Notes under the pieces: generated by a model
Seen by the model: the letters and a program-made list of their open reading frames with translations, nothing else
The model's database searches: none
Told to the model about the DNA's origin: nothing
Made by a program: the position numbers and the translations under genes
Assembly (NCBI GenBank): GCA_973895155.1
Contig: OZ316895.1
Coordinates: forward strand, 21,018,001 to 21,082,000
Direction of reading: 5' to 3'
Source of the DNA: Marsupella aquatica
Taxonomy: Eukaryota > Marchantiophyta
Length of the DNA: 64,000 nucleotides
Shown: positions 58,470 to 64,000 of the stretch, in pieces
Layout of the letters: each line of letters starts with the position of its first letter
Numbering within the stretch: the stretch's first letter is position 1

Positions 58470-59010
58470 CTGTCATATAGTGGAGCCCACTTTGCACTAA
58501 TAAAACTCTGAAAAAGTGCAAAATGGTTGAAAGAAGGGTGCCTTGGAAATATACCCTTTGAGAGTGGTTTATATTTACATATGTGTCCTTTAGTAGAGCT
58601 CTTTTGCACTTCAAATAACTAAAACATTTTCACAAAATTGCATTGAACAAGGAAGAACTGGACCCCTTCCACTTATATCCTACCAGAGGGGTTTGCACTG
58701 ACATATCTGTCATCCAGTGGAGCACTCCCAGAAACTACAATAAAGTTGCATCAAATGGGAAGAACCTGAAGCCTTGCAAATGTACCCTTCCAGAGGGGAT
58801 TGCATTTCCATGTTTGTCATTTGTGGAGCACTTGTGCACCTACAAAAACTGCAGAAAAGGTATAAAGTGGCAGGAAAAAGAATAGAACATGAAGCCTTGC
58901 AAATATACCCATACATTTCCATATTCGTACTTTAATGGAGCACTCTTGCACTAATAAAAATTGCCCAAAAACCTCAAAATGGCGGGAAACTGACGCCTTG
59001 CATTTATCCA
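58470..59010. repeat. Degenerate tandem repeat, four to five units of about 115-120 bp
   Basis: Each unit follows the order 'gcYttgcaaatRtaccctt', AGAGGGGATT, 'catttccatRtttgtc', 'tRgagcactYttgcac', 'taYaaaaactgc', AAAAGG and GGAAGAA. Copies begin near 58549, 58660, 58770 and 58890. It ends about 700 bp upstream of the ligase ATG. Confidence 0.8.
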
Positions 59011-59726
59011 GGGTTTGCAATTCTTTCGGAAACAGAAAAATGGGACTAGCATTCCTCGCAGCAGAAGAAACCCCCCAAAGCTATGGGGTCCACTTCGGCC
59101 CACCTTTTTTTTAAAATCGGGAAGCCTTTATTCGCGCCCATCTCTTCTGTACCTCACCCTCACAATTCATTCCTGCGCATCTATGCAAAACGAACAACCA
59201 GAGAATAAAATTTCGTGCCCCCTTCGCATCATGAGTGAGGGTTATGGAAATTCATTCGCATGCAGGAGACGACTCCTGTTCTGTACAGCATTTCAGGTGG
59301 AGTGGGATTTGCAATCCAATACTGTTTGGACCGGAGCACTGCAGCGATTCTTACTTCGTGGGGAGGATAATAGTCTGTCCTCTCGTCAACTCTCTTGAGC
59401 TCAGCTTGTAATTGGCGTGTAAAGAATTGAAGGGAGTGGATCCCTGAGTTCACGGCGGCCCATCAAGAGTTCACGTCGTGGAGCGGATTGGGTCGTTGTA
59501 CATTCATCAGTGTCTCGTCCATATTTTTTTTGGGGCCTGGGAATGATATCGCTTGTTTTTGTTTTTGTTGTTGTCATTGAGATCGCTCGTCCAGTTCCTG
59601 AGGATAGGTCAGTGCATGCATGAGATACAAAGCGAGAGTGATAGAGTAGGAGTAGAATTAGCTCCGATTGTGTAGAGGGAGAGGGAGGGCGTGCAAGAGA
59701 GAGGAGGGGAGTGGGAGGTTTGGAGA

Positions 59727-62700
59727 ATGGGGGCAATTGAGATAGCAGAGGCTCATGGGTACAACAGCAAGACCAAGACATGGCGCAGCACAAGGGAGGA
59801 GATCAGGATTCCGGAGGATGAGACGGTGGATGTGATTGAGTGGCTGCATCAAAAGACTCCGGATAGGGAATTGGGTGACGAGATTGCCATGGTAGATGCC
59901 AGCACTGAGGAACAGCTTACTTTCAGAGAGTTGAAAGTGAAGTTCCAGACTGTGGCAGCAGGGCTGAGTAATTTGGGAATCAAACATGGTGATGTGGTGC
60001 TCCTTATGGCCCCGAATTCTGTCTGGTATCCGGTGATATGCTTCGGAGTAATGTCTCTCGGAGGCGTCATCACCACTGTGAATCCCATCTGTACGTCTTC
60101 GGAGATTTTGAAGCAGGTTAAGGACTCTGGGGCTGTCTTGGGTATCACCACCGAGCCTCTCTACTCTAAAATGGAGTCTATTGGAATCCCGACAATCATT
60201 ATCGGAGCGAAGGAGAATGCTCTTCCCAAGAACACAATCTCATTCTCCACAGTGCTGGCCGCTGATCCCAGCAAAGCTCCCCGAGTGAGGAGGAAGCAAT
60301 CTGACACAGCAGCACTCCTGTACTCTTCTGGAACTACTGGGTTGTCCAAAGGAGTGGTTATCTCCCATGGAAATATCATAGCTGTGGCTATGCAGCTGCA
60401 TTTGGATGCCCCTACTTCAGATCGAGAGAGACGGTATGTGTGCACATTGCCCATGTTCCATGTGTATGGGTTGGCTGTGATAGTGCTGGGTCAGCTTACA
60501 AGGGGACAAGGGGCAACTATGATCATCCTCCCCAAGTTTGAAGTTGAGCTATTCCTGAGAACTCTGGAGAAGTACAGGGTTACCGACGTTCCTGTGGTGC
60601 CACCTATGGTCCTGCTGCTTGCCCAAAGCGAGATTGCAAAAAAGTATGACTTGAGCTCGGTGGTACAAGTAAGCAGTGGCGCTGCCCCTCTCGGAAAGGA
60701 CCTCATGGAAAGTTTGCATCAGAGGTTCCCGACATGGGAAATCCGTCAGGTCTCTCCCTAATTCTTTTTATTGGGTCCCTGCTCGTTTTGGATGTCAAAA
60801 TGAATTAATCTCAACGAATCGTTCATATGATTCTCTGCAATGCCATAAAATTACTGAACCTGAGGCCTTGTATGGATTTGAAATTGGATAGGTGCATTAG
60901 GTTGTCGTAGCAAGGGCGATTTTGTCCGTATGAAACAATACATCGCCTCGCTCATGAATACGAAACGTGGCTTCTGAATATTTATGGTTATTGGCAGGGT
61001 TTCGGCATGACAGAGACAAGTGGTATAGCAAGTGTGACTCTTTGCCAACCAGATCGTTCCCATTTTGGTTCGGCAGGAGAGTTGGTCTCCTCCATGGAGG
61101 CGCGGGTCGTAGACGTGAAGACTGGGGAAAATTTACCACCTTCTGGACACGGCGAGATCTGTGTACGAGGACCAGGCGTCATGCAAGGTTTGCAGATACC
61201 CTGTCACTATTGCATTGCCTTGAGTTTCGCGGTTCCTTGATTTCAGATGGTGGAGCTAACTCTCAGATCTAGCGGTTCGAAGAAAATGATCCAGACGATA
61301 TGATGGGTTGGAGACATCTACTGGTCAAGTAGGTCCAGTTAAACGGAGATGTTGAACAGAGCTTAATGGCTTTTGTCTTCATTGAACGTCAACCGATCCA
61401 GACTTGAAAGGTTCATAATCTGCAGTAGCGAATCGTCACATGCTTAAACAATAGTACTCCAGTTGATGATGCAAATCTCTTCTCCGGGAGATTTTGAGAT
61501 CCATGACAACAATTTGGGGTAAACATGTCTCAAATAATTCTTTAGTAGTCCGTCCTCCTTTTTCTGCGTGATCCCTCAACACTTCACAGCCTGCAAATAG
61601 ACAACTACAGTATCAAACAAATCATCTTTCGATTTGACAGAAGAAACACCGTATCATTAAAGAATCATTTTCCAATTCTGTCATATTTGGATTGAACGAA
61701 ACGAAGTCCTTTAATTAAGGAACGGGTTTCAGATCTCGAAATGGCCCCATACACGTTCCCCTGTACACGTACGGATTTATATATAGTATCCACAGATTGT
61801 TTTCATGTTTCCAACGATGTGTGAGGAGGAGAAGATTCACTGATACTTCACGTTAGACCAAAAGAGTATTTTGTCGGCAATTAGAGTCAAGACAAACAGT
61901 GGGTCTAAAAGCTACATTCACTTCGTCTGTACAGGAATGACGCGAATATACATTGGATACCCTCTCAATAACTTTCCTGTCCCCTAAAACCTGATGAATC
62001 CTAAAAATCAAATAAAATCCCTGATGCAACCTCCAAGGTTATGTCCGTGCGCCAGGTTTTATATTTCCACTCCCATCACCCTCATCAGCAGGCTGTTTAT
62101 CTAGTCCTGCATCGGTTGTCCATAGCTGACACAATCTGGAAGGTCCCTGTGCTTCATTGAGCTGTATGTATACATGCTAACGAGAACATTTATGTTCTTA
62201 TCTATCACAAACTTCCTGATGTCCAGAGCGAGGCTGTTTTGTTGTTTAAAGAATAGTAACAAGACTTGGCGTAATGAAGGTCTCATGAAGTGGAGCTGAC
62301 AGAACGAGAGTGGAGCGTAGATACTTGTAGATACTTAAATCACATCAAATGTTTTGTTATGAACTTGCATTTCACAACCACCCTAGACTACATGATCCAG
62401 TCGCTCTGGTAGTGGATTTTCCGCCTAAAACTGGTTTTGCTCTGCAGAACGGGACTGGAGAACATTGTCTTCAAGGGCGTAATGTGCTTGTGATTTGTGG
62501 ATACAGGGTACTTGAACAATCCGGAGGCAACTGCTGCTACTATAGATAGTGAGGGGTGGCTACATACTGGTGATCTTGGTTACTTTGATGAACTTGGAAG
62601 GGTGTGGATAGTAGATCGTTTGAAGGAACTGATCAAGTACAAGGGGTATCAGGTAGGATTATTGACCGTCGTTTTTGGAGCTTAGATATATCATTCCACT

Positions 62701-63574
62701 TGGAACGAGAAATCTTTTGTAGTTTACTTCACGCTGTGTGAACTGTTGGGAAGCTGAAATCAAATGTGAAGTGTTATCATTGATTGACTTCGTGCGTTGC
62801 TAACTTAGTCCCTTGCATTATGGTGGGAGGCAGCATTACGTAACAGAATTTGAAGGAAGCGATGAGATTTCTATCGTCTGAGGCTTTCATGTGGATAGAA
62901 CCTTTTTGTGATATATGAATGCGCTGACAGTGTCGCTGAAATTCAATCATCAGGTTGCCCCTGCCGAGCTAGAAGCATTGTTGCTCACACATCCTCAGAT
63001 CATGGATGCAGCTGTGGTCCCGTAAGTGAAGCCTACCCCATCTAGCTTTAAAGAGATTGAAGAAAAGATTCACCTCTCTGTTTTCATTCTTGTTTGGCAA
63101 GGTTTTGGAGAATTTAGCAAACAGCGCAAACTCAGGAGATCCCTTAGTGATACACTACGAGTACTTCGACGAGAAGCTCAAAACACGAAGTTGGAAGTAT
63201 TCTCAATGAGATGTATGTTGCTCTTTTGCAATCTAGGCAACCGGACGAAGAAGCTGGCGAAGTGCCCATCGCATACGTGGTACGGGCTCCAAAGAGCAGT
63301 TTGACTGACAAGCAAATCATGTCCTGGGTGGCACGGCAGGTGAGATTCATACCCAAGCAGAGTCTGCGTTCTGAAAAAGGGTTCAATTCGTCAGGTGGCA
63401 TGGCGAGTCTTCAATTCAAGAGAATTCTCTCAATTGGTTGTACGGTGGTTGCTTGTGCAGGTATCACCCTACAAACGGCTTCGTAAAGTCATATTCATTG
63501 GGCAAATTCCCAAGTCAGCCTCAGGAAAGATCTTGCGCAAGGATCTGGTTCAACTTGGAAAGTCAAAACTCTGA
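59727..63574 (+). CDS. 4-coumarate:CoA ligase-like enzyme, peroxisomal (OPCL1-like)
   Basis: Adenylate-forming acyl-CoA ligase. Such enzymes activate a carboxylic acid to an acyl-AMP with ATP and pass it to CoA. Six exons join in phase: 59727-60749, 60998-61187, 62507-62652, 62954-63021, 63237-63339 and 63461-63574, giving 547 residues, the usual length for the family. Box I is [11 protein letters not shown] (about residue 200), then [17 protein letters not shown] at the exon 1-2 join, box II GEICVRG, the hinge and catalytic stretch [15 protein letters not shown] and [20 protein letters not shown], and the C-terminal [11 protein letters not shown] with the catalytic Lys. The last three residues are SKL, a canonical PTS1 peroxisomal signal. 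This places it with the 4CL-like peroxisomal ligases (such as Arabidopsis OPCL1) that feed jasmonate or other beta-oxidation substrates, rather than with cytosolic 4CL of lignin synthesis. The substrate cannot be told from sequence. Intron 2 is 1.3 kb. Confidence 0.95.
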
Positions 63575-64000
63575 ATTTCTGCCTCTCTGGATAACTTTGT
63601 TGGATGCAAATGCAGCCGAAAGTTAAGTAACGCTTTCATTACACCATCAGGCTCAGAGAAGAATGCGAATTTTCACCAGCCGAAGCTATGTGGACGACAA
63701 CGTGGGATGTAAGTGTAGCACTTGAAAGCTACGTCACAGGTATCTCATATCATCCAGCTCACTCAATTCAATGGGAATTGGGAATTTTTCAGTCCGTAGC
63801 AGTGAAGGACTACGTGGGAGTTGAGTGCAGCGATTGAAAGCTAGGTCATTGGTGTTTCCAATCGTCTACGTCATGTTGCTGTACTCCATAGCTCCAGTAT
63901 TCCAGATCGACTTTGTACAGCGTGCAGATTTAGTCGTGTTTCGAACATGAATTTGCAGTCATGCTGACTTTTCCTACAGTCCATCTGTGGAATGAAAGTT
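63575..64000 (+). other. 3' flank of the ligase gene
   Basis: Probably 3' UTR and downstream DNA. Two related phrases, 'gacaacgtgggatgtaagtg' at about 63697 and 'gactacgtgggagttgagtg' at about 63808, are each followed by CAG/TAGC...TTGAAAGCTA, a small diverged duplication of about 110 bp period. Nothing else seen. Confidence 0.45.

Larger units (their letters stand above)
53219..59726. other. Intergenic region between CNOT9 and the acyl-CoA ligase gene
   Basis: No gene recognised in about 6.5 kb between these divergently transcribed genes. The first 300 bp should hold the CNOT9 promoter. At 53630-54440 phrases such as 'gtacaagaac', 'ctattaggctattattg' and 'caagcatgggttagttgc' recur irregularly, and the last type continues to about 55290 as a scrambled old repeat. 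LTR remains and a degenerate repeat are listed separately. A 5' UTR for the ligase gene probably starts near 59400-59650. Confidence 0.55.

Noticed and set aside
62349-62549. 66-codon plus frame just before ligase exon 3
   Set aside because: It reads intron 2 into exon 3 in the wrong frame. The GGTACTTGAAC start after the CAG acceptor at 62506 gives the conserved GYLNNPEAT instead.

Overview
This is nuclear DNA of a land plant. The evidence is a chloroplast-targeted photosystem I subunit (PsaH), plant-type CNOT9 and MED9, a 4-coumarate:CoA-ligase-like enzyme with a peroxisomal signal, GT-AG introns in every gene, and Ty1/copia LTR retrotransposons primed by initiator tRNA-Met. I cannot name the species. 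The compact MED9 and several residues in PsaH would fit a non-flowering plant such as a bryophyte or lycophyte, but that is a weak inference.

Layout. Six host genes are visible, all multi-exon. From the left they are: the first exon of phosphopantetheine adenylyltransferase (minus, 47-139, the rest lies outside the window); psaH (minus, 3 exons, 5098-7401); MED9 (plus, 5 exons, 36185-37415); a leucine-rich-repeat protein with a SAPS/PP6-regulatory-subunit-like C-terminal half (plus, 10 exons, 42538-47533); CNOT9/RCD1 (minus, 9 exons, 50157-53218); and an OPCL1-like acyl-CoA ligase ending in SKL (plus, 6 exons, 59727-63574). I joined exons by hand. In every complete gene all splice phases agree and the product has a sensible length. 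These genes do not form an operon or an obvious pathway; they are ordinary housekeeping, photosynthesis and CoA-metabolism genes.

Between psaH and MED9 lies about 21 kb dominated by copia elements. Element A (10931-16965, minus) is almost intact: near-identical LTRs, 5-bp target duplication, PBS, PPT, and one gag-pol frame with a single in-frame TGA. From 19340 to 32204 lies a nested, rearranged complex. Element B inserted into element C (target duplication CAGAT). A segment from the middle of B to the 3' LTR of C was then inverted. This left a perfect 270-bp inverted repeat and placed both 3' halves on the minus strand. Related LTR relics, including a solo LTR with its own target duplication, lie at 55.4 and 56.5 kb.

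The other intergenic stretches hold several small tandem repeats (32-bp to about 120-bp units) and no gene I can recognise. A roughly 400-bp tandem duplication at the 5' end of CNOT9 has left a dead second copy of its first coding exon inside intron 1.
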